This document shows, piece by piece, positions 28,966 to 40,271 of a stretch of DNA of 64,000 nt (its first letter is position 1; every line of letters begins with the position of its first letter). The notes beneath the pieces were generated by a model that searched no databases, was not told the origin of the DNA, and worked only from the letters and a program-made list of their open reading frames with translations. Made by a program: the position numbers and the translations under genes. The DNA is from Pseudophaeomoniella oleicola (taxonomy: Eukaryota; Ascomycota; Eurotiomycetes; Phaeomoniellales; Phaeomoniellaceae). The stretch is taken from assembly GCA_003868215.1 (NCBI GenBank), contig QWDQ01000001.1, positions 682,001 through 746,000 of the forward strand. Direction: 5' to 3'.

Positions 28966-31292
28966 ATGTCTACGCAAGATAAATCTCTACTGAAAGATCA
29001 GCCGGTTCCGTCAAGGCTGCAGGAGTCGACTGTGAGAGCCATGAAGTTCGATGCTTGTCTATGGATTGTTTGTTCTGTTGGTCTAGTCTGGTGGTCAGTA
29101 ATGAATTATGGAACAGAATCAACCTCCATATATCTCTGGTGTGACCTGTCTAGGGACGAATCAACTCAGGTCCAAGGTGAATTTAGCTGGAATCAGGTGA
29201 GTTCTGTTCAAGTCACTGCCGATACCACCAAGTCTAATTACCATCCTATTAGATTATGCCTGCTACAAGTCTCAATTATACAAGCTGTTTCGGTGGCTTT
29301 CAATGTGCCCGGTTAGACGTACCATTGAATTGGGATGCGAACCCTGCAGAAGATGGCTTAAGAGCCGCCATTGCGGTTGTGAGGTTGCCGGCTAAAGTGC
29401 CAGTGACAGACATGAGATATGGTGGCGCGATCTTGATGAACCCAGGTGAGCAAAAGGGATTTCCGCCAGCATTTATGAGTCTCTAGGTAGTAACCGGAAC
29501 GAGCAGGTGGACCTGGAGAATCAGGTATATATCAAGTTCTTAGCGGAGGCAAAAGCATCCAGGCCATTGTCGACTCACCAACGCCGCCTCCCGCTGCCCC
29601 AAGCCTTTTGAGCCGGAGCTCTCTCAAGTATTTTGATATGTTTGAATTTGATCCCAGAGGTGTCAATAATACCACCCCACAACTTCAGTGTTTCCCCAAC
29701 GGCTTCGCTCAGCAGACCTGGGACATACAGGTGTCGGCGGAGGGGCTTCTCGGAAGCTCGGATACCGCCTTTGATTTGTCGTGGGCAAGGTCACTGGCAT
29801 TGGCCAAGAGCTGCTCACAAGACTGCCCGAACAAAGGTATACTGAGGTACATCAATACTGCACAGGTTGTACAAGATATGGTGGAGATTATCGAGAGACA
29901 TGGTGAGTGGAGAGAACGAGAAGCCGAAGAAATCTTGGAAACTTCTGACATCAACGGCAACGGTACTGTGCTTGAAGTTGAGGGCAAAGAAGTCATCACT
30001 GATCAAGTGAGGTGGGAGAAGGGCAAGGAAAAGCTTCAATTTTGGAGATTTAGCTACGGTACTATCTTAGGAGCGACCTTTGCAGCCATGCATCCACAGC
30101 GCGTTCACCGAGTCACTATTGATGGTGTAGTCGATTTTGCGGATTACTACCAGACTGAATGGTAAGAGAATCTGGGGGACACCGACACGATTATCACAAA
30201 GTTTTGCGAGTATTGTCACGAAGCAGGGCCCAAGCGGTGTCCTCTATTCGTGGACACATCGTCGAAGGATATAGAACAACGCATAGTTCAGATTCTGGCT
30301 CACATCAAACAAAACCCACTTCCGGTATCAGGTTCTGGAAAGAAAGGTCCAGAGATTGTCACATTCAGTGACATCATAATCATGATACATGAAGCTCTAT
30401 ACGAGCCGTATCGCGAAGCCGAAAGCCTCTTCCAAATACTAGCAGAGATCGACAAAAATAATGGTTCTGGAGTCGCAGACCTGAAGCAGAAGAGATGGGT
30501 TCCAGTTGCTCATACACAACGCCAACAGCTATCGCTGTACGACTCTTCGTCTTCCAACAAGTACGTCTCTCATGATGGAGCAACCCAGGGCATCTTATGC
30601 ATGGACGGGAAAAGCGTAGCACAGACCACGAAGGAGGAGTTCAGAGAGTATGCGAGATCGCTAAAGCATCAAAGCAAATGGTTAGGAGACGCATGGGCAC
30701 AGGTTCGCATGGGTTGCATTGGTTGGAGTATCAGACCCGCTTGGAAATTCAAAGGCAAGTATAATGCTGTGAAGGGAGTTACGTGATTTAACAGATTTTA
30801 GGACCTATTGCCGCCAACATCTCTCACCCACTCCTGATGATTGGAAACTCATTGGATCCAGTAACACCGTTGAGAAAGTATGTCTGCCAAACTTTCCGCT
30901 ACGATATGAGCCCATCAACCCTGCACGGGAGCTAAATGATTCATAGTGCCCATTCGGTAAGAGAGAAGTTTTCAGGCGCTGTTGTACTCCAGCATGATGC
31001 GGAAGGGGTCTGTTACCTCTGAATATTTCTTGCTTACTGAAAGCTGCGGCTGATCATTCTGGTGTAGCACTGCTCGTATTCGTCACCGCCACTTTGTACC
31101 GGGAAGTCTGTCCGAGAATATTTTCAGACGGGGACTCTGCCAGAGGCAGGTCGTCGAATATGTGCCCCCGAAACACGCCCGTTCCCTGGATGCTTAAACA
31201 AAGATGCGAATGGAAATTGTCAAGCACTTGAGCGGCCAGAGGATGAGAGAATGCTAAAAGCGATGGAAACCCTCACTGCTGTGTGGCCTTGA
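28966..31292 (+). CDS. S33 tripeptidyl-aminopeptidase-like protein with in-frame stop
   Basis: Exons 28966-29196, 29253-29445, 29507-30754, 30802-30877, 30947-31007 and 31068-31292 keep one frame and would give 677 residues plus an in-frame TAA at codon 361 (30163-30165), right after the family motif VDFADYYQTEW. The conserved frame resumes at once (ENLGDTD..). Seen: a membrane anchor at about 29-46, FQCARLDVPLNW, GGPGESG, the nucleophile block R-F-S-Y-G-T (Ser324; the usual Gly before it is Arg), the acid in GNSLDPVTPL, and GHCS. Intron 3 starts with GC (gcaagt). No alternative splice removes the stop in phase. Readings: young pseudogene, strain polymorphism, sequencing error, or a truncated 360-aa product. 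Confidence 0.75.
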
Positions 31293-31804
31293 TGTTTAGC
31301 GGGTCACTTCATATAACAGTATACGAGTACCTATGCTGATGGTATAATATAATTATCGACTTAGCAGCACTCTAGAGTAGCGTAGACTCATTTTATGACG
31401 ATGTTTTACAGAGATAAGACTCGGCTTGCCCAAACCACATATTGTCCATCAAAGTAATCGGAAAAAGAAGACGTAGCTAGCTCCAACGTCGTCAGACAAG
31501 CTGTTATTAAATTTTCTGTAAGATTCGAGATACAAATTGGATGTTGCAATACAATGACACTTTCTACGAACTAATAATTACGAGATTCGGCGCCAGCGAG
31601 CCCATTGTAGTCGATGCTTCTCACGTCAACCTTTCTCGGAGTAATTGAGCCCAACTAAACCCAATGAGATACCTAGGTAGTTGTCTAGACTTGATCATAC
31701 ATATTTCTATATAATTCTTGCAGCTTTACAAATCTATGGGTAATTTGGTTCAGGACAGGATAACAGAAATCACCCGGACCTATTATTACAGTATTAGTGG
31801 TTTC
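31293..31804. other. Intergenic, convergent 3' flanks
   Basis: AT-rich DNA between the S33 gene and the sulfide:quinone oxidoreductase, with one ATACCTAGGTAG word at about 31670. No gene is seen. Confidence 0.45.
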
Positions 31805-33166
31805 TCATCGTGTCCAGCCCTTGGGCCCGGCCCAAGTTCCTTTGACCATGGACTTATAATACACCCACGGAAAGAAGTCCTTCTTTAAATGGTAGAACGC
31901 ACGACGAGGCGTGGCCTGGTCGATGCCAAACAACCTGTTGAATGTTTCCTTGGGTTCTCCTCCGTATTTGAACTCAGCAAGCATGACCTTGCCATACTCC
32001 GTTAAAAGCGGGCACGAGGTATAACCGTCGTACGCCGCTGTGAGCTCCTTACCATCCATGGAGCGCAGTAGGTTCTCTATTAGAATGGGTGCCTCTGCGG
32101 TGATAGCAGCTGCGGTCTTGGAAGTAGGTAAACTTGAAGCATCGCCGAGAGACCAGACATTAGAGTACTTTTTATGGCGGGTGGTGGCGTCGTCAACATC
32201 GACGAAGCCAGCCTCGTTGGCTAATACACTGTTCTTGACAAATGCGTGAGGCCCCATCTTCGGCACCGCATGCAGGAAATCAAAATGCTTCTTAACCTGA
32301 TCTTTCCCGTCAGGAAGAGCAAAGGTTGCCGTATTACCTTCAACAGCCACGAGATCATGCTGGAACAGTCCTTCGACGCCCTTCTCTTCCCGTATTTCAT
32401 TGAGCTTGGCGCTATATTTCGGCACACCGAACATGGCTGGGAGAGCAGTGGCAAATGCGATCTGGATCGGTGAATCGGAAGGGTTCTTCGAGTTGTAAAA
32501 TCCTGCTTTCTTCCAATAGTCTAACGCGAGCCACATGCTTTTCTGGGGGGCCCCTGCGCATTTGATAACGCCGGCAGGATGGGTGAAGATCGCGGCGCCT
32601 TTTCGGAATTTTTCAATGGCGCGGAAAGTTTTATCACAGTAGTCGTAGCCATAGATGGATGAGACGTATGAATCTGGATTGGCGAGCGCCTCAGGCAAAC
32701 CCTTGATGGATGCGAAATTGATGTTGATCCCGGGCGCGACGACAAGATGCTCATAGGTGATCCTGCCACCATCGCCTAGCGTTATAAAATTTTCGTCCGG
32801 AGAGAAAGTGTCGACTCTGTCAGCGTAAAATTTGAGCTTGGGGTCAATCAGAGAGTCCATTGGCTTTCGTAGTTCTTCCTTGGATTTGAGACCGGCGCCA
32901 ACAAGAGTCCAGCCAGGCTGATAGTGGTGCCACTGTGCTGGGTCGATAACAGCGATGTCATGTTGGGCAAACCTCTCTGTTCGAAGGAGTTGATGGCTGA
33001 CAGCCAGGCCTGCGCTTCCCCCGCCAACTACTACAATCTTGTGATTGCGAGCCGGGTTCACAGGTGACACTACTGAAGCAAAACTTCGAGTTTTCTCAAC
33101 AGTATGCGCACTGATGGCCAAGCGCGCGTTACTGCACGCTTTGACCGTTGTGCGTGTGTGGAACAT
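31805..33166 (-). CDS. HMT2: Mitochondrial sulfide:quinone oxidoreductase
   Basis: A single exon encodes 453 aa. An N-terminal presequence (MFHTRTTVKACSNAR..) precedes the FAD-binding motif HKIVVVGGGSAGLA (about 42-55). The redox cysteines of the eukaryotic SQR type are at 203 (GVIKCAGAPQK) and 385 (YTSCPLLTEYGK), and the second FAD contact is NVWSLGDASSLPTSKTAAA. It oxidises H2S, passing electrons to ubiquinone and sulfane sulfur to an acceptor, at the inner mitochondrial membrane. Length and motifs match fission yeast Hmt2 and human SQOR. It is head to head (483 bp) with a persulfide-dioxygenase-like gene, the next step of the same pathway. Confidence 0.93.
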   Translation of the reverse strand: MFHTRTTVKACSNARLAISAHTVEKTRSFASVVSPVNPARNHKIVVVGGGSAGLAVSHQLLRTERFAQHDIAVIDPAQWHHYQPGWTLVGAGLKSKEELRKPMDSLIDPKLKFYADRVDTFSPDENFITLGDGGRITYEHLVVAPGININFASIKGLPEALANPDSYVSSIYGYDYCDKTFRAIEKFRKGAAIFTHPAGVIKCAGAPQKSMWLALDYWKKAGFYNSKNPSDSPIQIAFATALPAMFGVPKYSAKLNEIREEKGVEGLFQHDLVAVEGNTATFALPDGKDQVKKHFDFLHAVPKMGPHAFVKNSVLANEAGFVDVDDATTRHKKYSNVWSLGDASSLPTSKTAAAITAEAPILIENLLRSMDGKELTAAYDGYTSCPLLTEYGKVMLAEFKYGGEPKETFNRLFGIDQATPRRAFYHLKKDFFPWVYYKSMVKGTWAGPKGWTR

Positions 33167-33649
33167 GTTTGATCTTGTTAATACTGTACAGGGATTGGAG
33201 ATGCTTGTAATTGGCTGTTGGAGTTGCTGATGAATAAATTCTGCCTGCCAAGATTATTCTGCCACTTGAGGCTGAGATATCTTACAGTAATAACTACTAA
33301 CCTGAGGATCAGATCCAAACCAAGGTCATGGCCAGGAAGAAAGAAAGAACAGAGACATCTTTAAGGGAAGCGAGAAAATCAACAGTGATGAGAGAACTAT
33401 TCTCGTGACGAGTGATTAGTAATACGAGGGCATGGAAGCGAAGTAATCTGCTCAACGAGGCGGTCGCCGGGCTGACCGGCTTTCACTCCTTGTAGACTCG
33501 GAACTGTGTCATCCTTCTGGACTCTGGAGCTTCAGCACAACTTTGAGTATCCATTGCCCATTATGGCTTGAAAGTCTACTCTACTTTCCAATACCTTCAC
33601 CCTTCTTCACCATCGAAGGTTATACGGGTCAAAACGGTCAAAGAATACG
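33167..33649. promoter_or_regulatory. Shared divergent promoter, SQR and ETHE1-like genes
   Basis: 483 bp separate the start codons of two enzymes acting in sequence on sulfide. I see no single outstanding motif. The genes' pathway link makes a shared control region likely (inference). Confidence 0.5.
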
Positions 33650-34871
33650 ATGCAGGTCCCTCGACCTCACATCAACAATGGTCCGCGAGCAATGACGGGT
33701 CTGCTCTTGGCGCCGGTTGCCGCCATCCGAGCCTCGACATCTTTTGTCCACCAAAACCTGGGGAATGAGATTATGGCAGCCCAGACTTCTTCTCAGCGAC
33801 ACATCTACTCACAGAACCTGGCATACCGTCGGCCATCTTCAGGGCATGTATCCTCATGTCCGCCTTTCCATGCCATTGGTCCAGCCATAAGTCGAGCTTC
33901 ATACAGCACTAAAGCCTCTATTAGCAAGGAGCCTATTATTCACGACATCTTTGAGAGTAGAACTGGAACATGGCAGTATCTGGTTGCCGATCCAGCCACG
34001 TTAAATGCCGCCATCATTGATGCTGTTCTGGACTATGATCCTACTACTGGGACGGTCTCTACGCAGACTGCCGATGCATTGCTCTCGGTGGTCAAGGATA
34101 AAGGCTATACGGTCGAGCTGATTCTCGAAACCCATGCTCATGCGGATCATGTGACCGCGGCGTCGTATCTTCAGAAATGTCTGGCCCGGCAGCAAGACCA
34201 TAAGCCACTCGTTGGCATTGGAAAACGCATCGTGCAGGTACAAAAATTGTTCGGTCAAAGATATAGAACCCCCCCAGATGAATATGAGGCAGTGTTCGAT
34301 AAGCTCTTTGACGACGATGAGACGTTTCAACTTGGTACTCTGAGTGCCATGGCTATTCACCTTCCTGGACACACTCCAGATCACATGGGCTACAAAATAG
34401 GAGGTGCGATCCATCTTAAGGACCTTGACATCTGCTAAAGCCAACTAACATTGCTTCAAAGATAATGTATTCGTCGGCGATTCTCTCTTTCACGCCGACC
34501 TTGGCTCGGCTCGCACCGACTTTCCTGGAGGCAGCGCCGAACAACTCTTCAACTCAGGGCGGAAGCTCCTTAGCTTACCAGATCATGTTAAAATCTGGGT
34601 CGGCCATGATTATCCCCCAGAAGGACGTAATGCTCCCAAATCGTGGATGACCGTTGGCCGCCATAGGGAACAAAACAAACATCTCAAGGATGGCATAACC
34701 GAGCAAGAGTTTATCGCTTTACGGGAAAAGCGCGACGCAACGTTGGCGGCACCGAAGCTGCTTCACCCGTCTCTGCAGATGAACATCCGATCAGGACACC
34801 TTCCCAAGCCAACAGAATCAGGAGATCGCATGCTTCAGGTTCCGCTGAAAATGAATCATCGGGAATGGTAG
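33650..34871 (+). CDS. Mitochondrial persulfide dioxygenase (ETHE1-like metallo-beta-lactamase)
   Basis: Exons 33650-34403 and 34462-34871 give 387 aa; the intron (gtgcga..ttcaaag, branch ctaac) splits an Asp codon and yields GGDNVFVGDSLFHAD. The first 90 residues are Arg/Ser-rich and look like a mitochondrial presequence. Metal-site motifs: THAHADH (161-167), GHTPDH (His241), and GDSLFHADLGSAR with the bridging Asp, then VWVGHDYPPEG-type His. ETHE1-family enzymes oxidise glutathione persulfide to sulfite using one non-haem iron. Position head to head with SQR supports a sulfide-oxidation role. A beta-lactamase-like hydrolase of other function is less likely. Confidence 0.88.
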
Positions 34872-35433
34872 ATGATGTGGACTGTTGTAAGCATTCATGT
34901 CAAAGCATTATCTTATGCAGCTGTGTAAGTATAATTAGGAAAGGTGTAGGAGGACGACATTCCGTCAGAGTAAGATGAACAGTGCTCATGTGGTTGAAAA
35001 GAGACAAGCAGGCCTGAATTACAATCAACATAGAGAGCCACTTTCATGGAATTGGGCCCGACCAAGGTAGAACATTAAAAGCACTGCTAGAAATATGAAT
35101 CAAAGAGGACATATCATTATCCTACACTCACTGAAGATGTTCGGATCAGGGATCGTAAGGATGGGGTAATTGGTATATGAGAGTTTCCATAATGTATCCT
35201 GATGTTCAGAATAGAAAATTAATTATATTGTAATACAACATTTTATTTTTTTGAAGTGGGGTAGCTACATTTTCTATTATGCGACAGTTTCTTGACGGGC
35301 ATGATGCGCACATGCCTGGCATTAGTATAAGGGACACCCATTTTGAGATTTCGAGACGACTAGAGGAGATTCTGTGTCTTCACATTGGGCGAGGAGAGTT
35401 TCACTGGGGGAGGTCCTCGGAAAAGCGACTGGC
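34872..35433. other. Intergenic
   Basis: AT-rich 3' flank of the ETHE1-like gene and promoter of EFM4. Nothing else is seen. Confidence 0.45.
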
Positions 35434-36563
35434 ATGATGTCTGCGCCGGCGCCGCCATCGCCATCGCCATCGCTTTCGGCGCATCCTGTGCATCTAGGCC
35501 CGAGCGAACTGGGTACGAAAGATTAGTACGTACGTCAACATCGCCGCCCTTCGTTTACAAGTCTCCTGCCATTCTGCAGCACAGCGGCCGTCATCAACGC
35601 TCTTGTCGCTGACACTTCAGATTTAGCTGGGATAACTACTACAAGACCGACCTGTCGAATCTCGATAAACCCCAGGAAGGCAGTGATGATGGGGAAGGCG
35701 ACGGCGCATCCAACGACGACGAGGGCGGCGTCCAGACAATCGACCCCACCGAACTCCCATCTTGGTTCTCCGACGTGTCTGCACCGGAGAAGATCCTCTC
35801 CTACCTGACCGAGCCAGACTTCCCACTCGCGCCGTCCAATTGGCCATCATCCGACGACAGCACCATCCCTCTCCCCTCGGTCCTCGATCTAGGCACCGGC
35901 AACGGATCCCTCTTATTCCAGCTACGGACCGAAGGCGAGTTCGAGGGCAACCGGATGTGCGGAATCGACTATTCGGGTCCCTCGATCGAGCTGTCGAGAC
36001 GATTAGGACGCGAGATCGGCGGTGGCTGCGAAGATATCGAATTCGAGACCGTGGACATCATACGAGATGACTGGGCGAATGCTGCGTGGTGGCCTAAACA
36101 GAGCAGCAGTAACCACCAAGAGACTTCAATGGAGAAAGCGGGCAGCAGCAGCAGCCTCGCCTCCGGATGGGACATCGTCCTAGACAAAGGAACCTTTGAC
36201 GCCATCTCCCTCTCCGCCGAAGAGATCGAAGTCGTCACCGACAACGACGACGACGACCACCACCACCAACAACCCTCCAGAACCCTCAAAAGAATCTGCG
36301 AACTCTACCCCCCCACAATCACCCACATGGTAAAACCCGGCGGATTCCTTCTGATCACATCCTGCAACTGGACCGAAGACGAAGTCATCCAATGGTTTAT
36401 ACCAGAATCACCACCACCACCACCACCACCACCACCACCATCTTCTACCAGAATGCAAACTCCCAAACTAGAGGTCTACGGAAAAGTCAAATACTCGACG
36501 TACCGCTTCGGCGGGCATGAAGGTCAGGGGGTTGCGAGTATTTGTTTTAGGAGGGTGGAATGA
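35434..36563 (+). CDS. EFM4: Protein-lysine N-methyltransferase Efm4
   Basis: Exons 35434-35525 and 35627-36563 give 342 aa. The acceptor at 35626 is the one that completes the family start SELGTKDYWDNYYKTDL; the AG six bases earlier would create a stop. Class I SAM-binding fold: motif I VLDLGTGNGSLLF at about 116-128, an acidic loop MCGIDYSGPSIEL, and DKGTFDAISL. Efm4/METTL10 methylates translation elongation factor 1A on lysine in the cytosol. Odd features are an Asp/His-rich insertion (DNDDDDHHHQQ) and a run of ten prolines near the C-terminus encoded by a CAC/CCA microsatellite, making it longer than yeast Efm4 (257). A second ATG at 35437 is an equal start candidate. Confidence 0.88.
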
Positions 36564-37068
36564 AAAAAAAGAAAGAAAAAAGGCATAGAACATAGAACAT
36601 GAGAGAGAGAGAAAGAGAGAGAGAGAGAGGGCTTAAGATATGGCTTATTTCAACGAGAAGGGTTTATAAGACATTTAGAAGATCGAAAACCCGCTCTACA
36701 GGTCCATGCGTGCATGGTAACGAAATTAATGGGCTACGAATGCCATGAGAGGAGTCAAAGATTGCCCAGATCCGAAACAAAAACACTGTATATTTGTAAA
36801 CGACAGTGGCAGTCTAGATCTCTATTCCTAACCTAAATATATGAAAATATAACAAGAAGTCGTCGACTTGATCCTCGAGGGTCCATCAGCGGGTTTCCAA
36901 GGTCCTCCCGGGGTGCACACTCGAAATATGATCGCTGGCTGGCGTGACAAAACAATGGAAATGAAAAACAAAGACAAAGGGAGGGAAAAGCAAGGTCATA
37001 GTATATGATAAGGTGCTCCCCTGTTCTGGTCGGGGACTCTGCTGCATCACAGGGATGTCGTAGCAGCC
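36564..37068. other. Intergenic with GA microsatellite
   Basis: Convergent 3' flanks. A (GA)n-rich tract covers about 36600-36630. No gene is seen. Confidence 0.5.
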
Positions 37069-38250
37069 TTAGGTGGTAGCCGCTGGGATGGCCTTCGCTT
37101 TGCCTTTACCCTTGAGCATCGGCGAATTTGAGACCATCTCTGGATCGGAATCTCGCTGACCGAGTTCGAACATTGGAGCAAGAGAGCTGTGAAACAACGG
37201 TGTTGATGTCGCCAGGATCGTATATCCTGCAGTTGCGGAATCGACGTTGGGCTTCAAGGCCGATGATGACGACGATGATGATGATGATGATGATGCAGCG
37301 GTCAAGTCAAGTACCCCGGACGAGCGAGGAGATTCTGGCGTGTTCTGGCGGCTGTATGATGGTGGTGGGCGTCTATGCTCTTGCGGAGGGAGTTTGTCCG
37401 AGTCCAAGATCCCAGACGACCGGGGATACGCTGAGAGAGTAGGAGCAAAGCTGCCATTCCAGTTTGTTTGAGAGGAGCCCGGGATATTATGCTGGGGGTT
37501 GGTAACTCTCGCTTCTCGTGCTGGCGAAGGGCTGTTCTTGGGAGGCATGCTCGGCGCGGGTGGCGTAATTGGCGTGCTGGCATGAGAGAAACTGCCTGCT
37601 TGAGAAGAACCCTTCCTAGATCCTGAATTCTGTTGATGGCTAAGCCGGCGACGTTTCTTCGGACCCTCCATCTCATCAATGCGTTTCTCAAGGTTCATGG
37701 TAGCATCGTCAACTTCAATCAACCTGTCCTTTATCCGCAACTGCTCATCGCAGTTGCCTTCAATCCGGTCTTCGAGTTCCACAAGCCTTTCTCGTAGTCT
37801 ACTTTCTGACCGATAAAACGGATGAAGTGCTTCTCGCAAAATACGTATATCTCTTTCCCTGTTCAGCCTTTCTTCCTTGATTTTATCCTCGCGTGCCTTG
37901 CGTTCATGCGCTAGAGCTTCCTCAAGTTTCTGAATACGGTCTAGTAATGCCGATACTGTCGGGTCTGGTCCGCCAGGATACGGTAGTGGAGGAGTAATTG
38001 GAGAACTGCCCTCGGAATTGTTATGAACATGGTAGCACGCGTGGTGCCCACATTCACAAGAGGACCCAGGTTTACCATTGTGGTGATAGTATTGGCACGT
38101 ACACCTCTGGTTGTGTAGGGAAGGATGCAGCATTATGAAACGACACCCTCCCGTCGGGAAAGGTGCCGTCGGCGGAACGGTTAGACATAGAGGATGTTTC
38201 TCGGAGATGAAGGCGGACAAGGGTGGCAGGTTCTGGGCGTTACTAAACAT
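37069..38250 (-). CDS. Hypothetical protein: Cys/His cluster, coiled coil, Ser/Pro-rich tail
   Basis: A single exon encodes 393 aa. I do not recognise a named family. In order: about 50 residues of lead; a compact Cys/His cluster (residues about 49-75) of pattern C-x-C-(x12)-C-x-C-x-H-H-x-C-x-H, suited to bind one or two zinc ions; a Pro-rich linker; a charged coiled coil at about 100-205 (KLEEALAHERKAREDKIKEE..); a basic cluster GPKKRRRLSH typical of a nuclear signal; and a long Ser/Pro-rich tail with an 11-Ser run encoded by a (GAT/ATC)n microsatellite. The layout suggests a nuclear or scaffold protein. Start ATG 38250 gives no signal peptide. Confidence 0.65.
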   Translation of the reverse strand: MFSNAQNLPPLSAFISEKHPLCLTVPPTAPFPTGGCRFIMLHPSLHNQRCTCQYYHHNGKPGSSCECGHHACYHVHNNSEGSSPITPPLPYPGGPDPTVSALLDRIQKLEEALAHERKAREDKIKEERLNRERDIRILREALHPFYRSESRLRERLVELEDRIEGNCDEQLRIKDRLIEVDDATMNLEKRIDEMEGPKKRRRLSHQQNSGSRKGSSQAGSFSHASTPITPPAPSMPPKNSPSPAREARVTNPQHNIPGSSQTNWNGSFAPTLSAYPRSSGILDSDKLPPQEHRRPPPSYSRQNTPESPRSSGVLDLTAASSSSSSSSSSSALKPNVDSATAGYTILATSTPLFHSSLAPMFELGQRDSDPEMVSNSPMLKGKGKAKAIPAATT

Positions 38251-40271
38251 GCGGTCTTTGATGGGAGTAGTGCCTCGTCACCGCAGGACAGGCACTGAGA
38301 AACTGCTGCGCATCCGTTAGGAATTAGACCAACTTTTGGCCTCCAGCAGGGAGGCTCTGAAAGTCTGCGAGATCAGCTTCCACTGCTTTGCAGTATGTTC
38401 TCCTGTTGAAGAATTAGCTCAAGGCTCCTGGAAAGTCGAAGAGAATGTTCAGCGGACCGGAAGCTATCGTAAGGAGCTCTATGGCGCTCCGTGCCTGTTG
38501 AACGACGACGACCAGCAATACTCTGTCCAGAGATATACGCTCATTATATCGTCAACGACACACTGCAAAATTACGAGAACATCTGCGCAAAAGCAGGAAG
38601 GAGTTAGGAAGAGAGGTTCAGATGTGGAAGCACAAATTCCTCAGTTGTGTCAATGACAGGAAATTGAAGCGACTTAGATGGAGTTCAGCGACGCAGGTAG
38701 TATAGTATCCTTATGTCTCAGATCGCATGGGAAAGTACTTCATCTGGGAAACAGAGATAATGATGAAAGTCCCTTGTAGCACTATCGGAGACTATGCAAC
38801 AGCAGCTTGCCTCGGCGCGTCAAGCCATACCCGATAGTCACACTGGCTCAGGTCGAATTGATGCATGACGCTCAGCGATCCTGGCAATGACAGGGATGGA
38901 TAGGAAATACCCGGGAAAAAGAAAGCGTGGTGGTATTGTATTGTTGCTGGGAGCAAATGGACAGGGGGAGGAAGAGAGGACAGAGCAATGCTTGGTACCA
39001 AGGACGCCCTAAGAAAAGGCGGTGTTCAAATGAATAGACCTGATAAGGAATCCAGACGGTAGATTGGTCACCAACAGGAATTGCGGGAATTGATGTGCTG
39101 TCGGGTTTGCACCTGATGGAGCACTTTGCAGATCGAGGAGGAATTTCCCATTCCGAATGGCTTTCTGGGACATCGTGATCAAAAGAACAATGCCTATATA
39201 TACGGCGTAGTATGCTGCCTGAGAGGTTGTCGACTTATCAGGTATTAATTACGTGACTGAGTCCCAAGGAAGGAGGAGGGGGGAGGCATTTAGATTGATG
39301 AGTTCTTTTCTGGAATAGAGCGACATGTGTCGATCCCTGTCAAGTAACATCAACAGCCGGCATCAGTAACCACCTTAATCGACCAGCGTTCTGATAAGCC
39401 TAGGTGGTATACCCCGGTTCGGCTGATAATGTAATGCAATGTATCGATTCCACTAGTGATTGCGGTATTTACTCTTCGTATCTGTTTGGCTGCCGCTCAG
39501 GATCTCGTGGAATATATGCTCACTGATAACCCTCACCGAAAGGTAATGCACTATGATAGGGCCTAAGCTTGCAGACAGCAGCCTCACTGGTGCAGATAAA
39601 GTCGCTCACCGGCAGTCTTACTGTATTCTACCAGCCTAAGCTGAGCCGCGAACATCCCTACGCAATCTTATCACCTGTAACAACCTCTCACTGGAGAATT
39701 GTGGCTATTATGCAGTAGGTTTGATATGCCGTAGTCGTTATCTTTGTCATCCATTGGCTGCAGCTGAATCCTCCATCTACGCCTTGCCACTGTCTTCAGA
39801 GCTTCCTCCATCGCCTTGTGCGATATCTATACCCGTACGAGTTTATATAAAGTCGGTTGCCGGGAAGACTTGTCCTCCTCAAGCTTCCAATACCATCTGT
39901 CTCTCTGCCCTCGTTGTTAAAAGTGTTCATCGTATGCGTCATGTTTGTGAATATTAGAGTGAACGGAGCATTGCTATCCACAACAGTAGAGCCCATGCTA
40001 CATCCCCTACGCGATTGATTTGGCAGAAGTCGAGCAATATAACCATCCCCGAGCGGCGAGATGTTCCATGGGCGACACAGTTCTGTGAGCGGTACCTGAC
40101 GCAGCTGCCTGGATACGGTAGAGGACTACTAGCCCTGATTGGTAGTTGAGACGAGGGTCACTTTGAATCACCTCGTACCCGTGAGCGTGGGGTCTGGTTC
40201 TCGTTTGTAGGGACCGTCAGGTGTTACGATAATGATTTCAGGTTTCTAGGACCAGCACCATACGTTGGTGT
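38251..40271. other. 2-kb intergenic region
   Basis: I find no supported gene in this stretch. Open frames are short, overlapping and without signatures. Composition is mixed and no long repeat is evident. A non-coding transcript or decayed DNA cannot be excluded. Confidence 0.4.
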
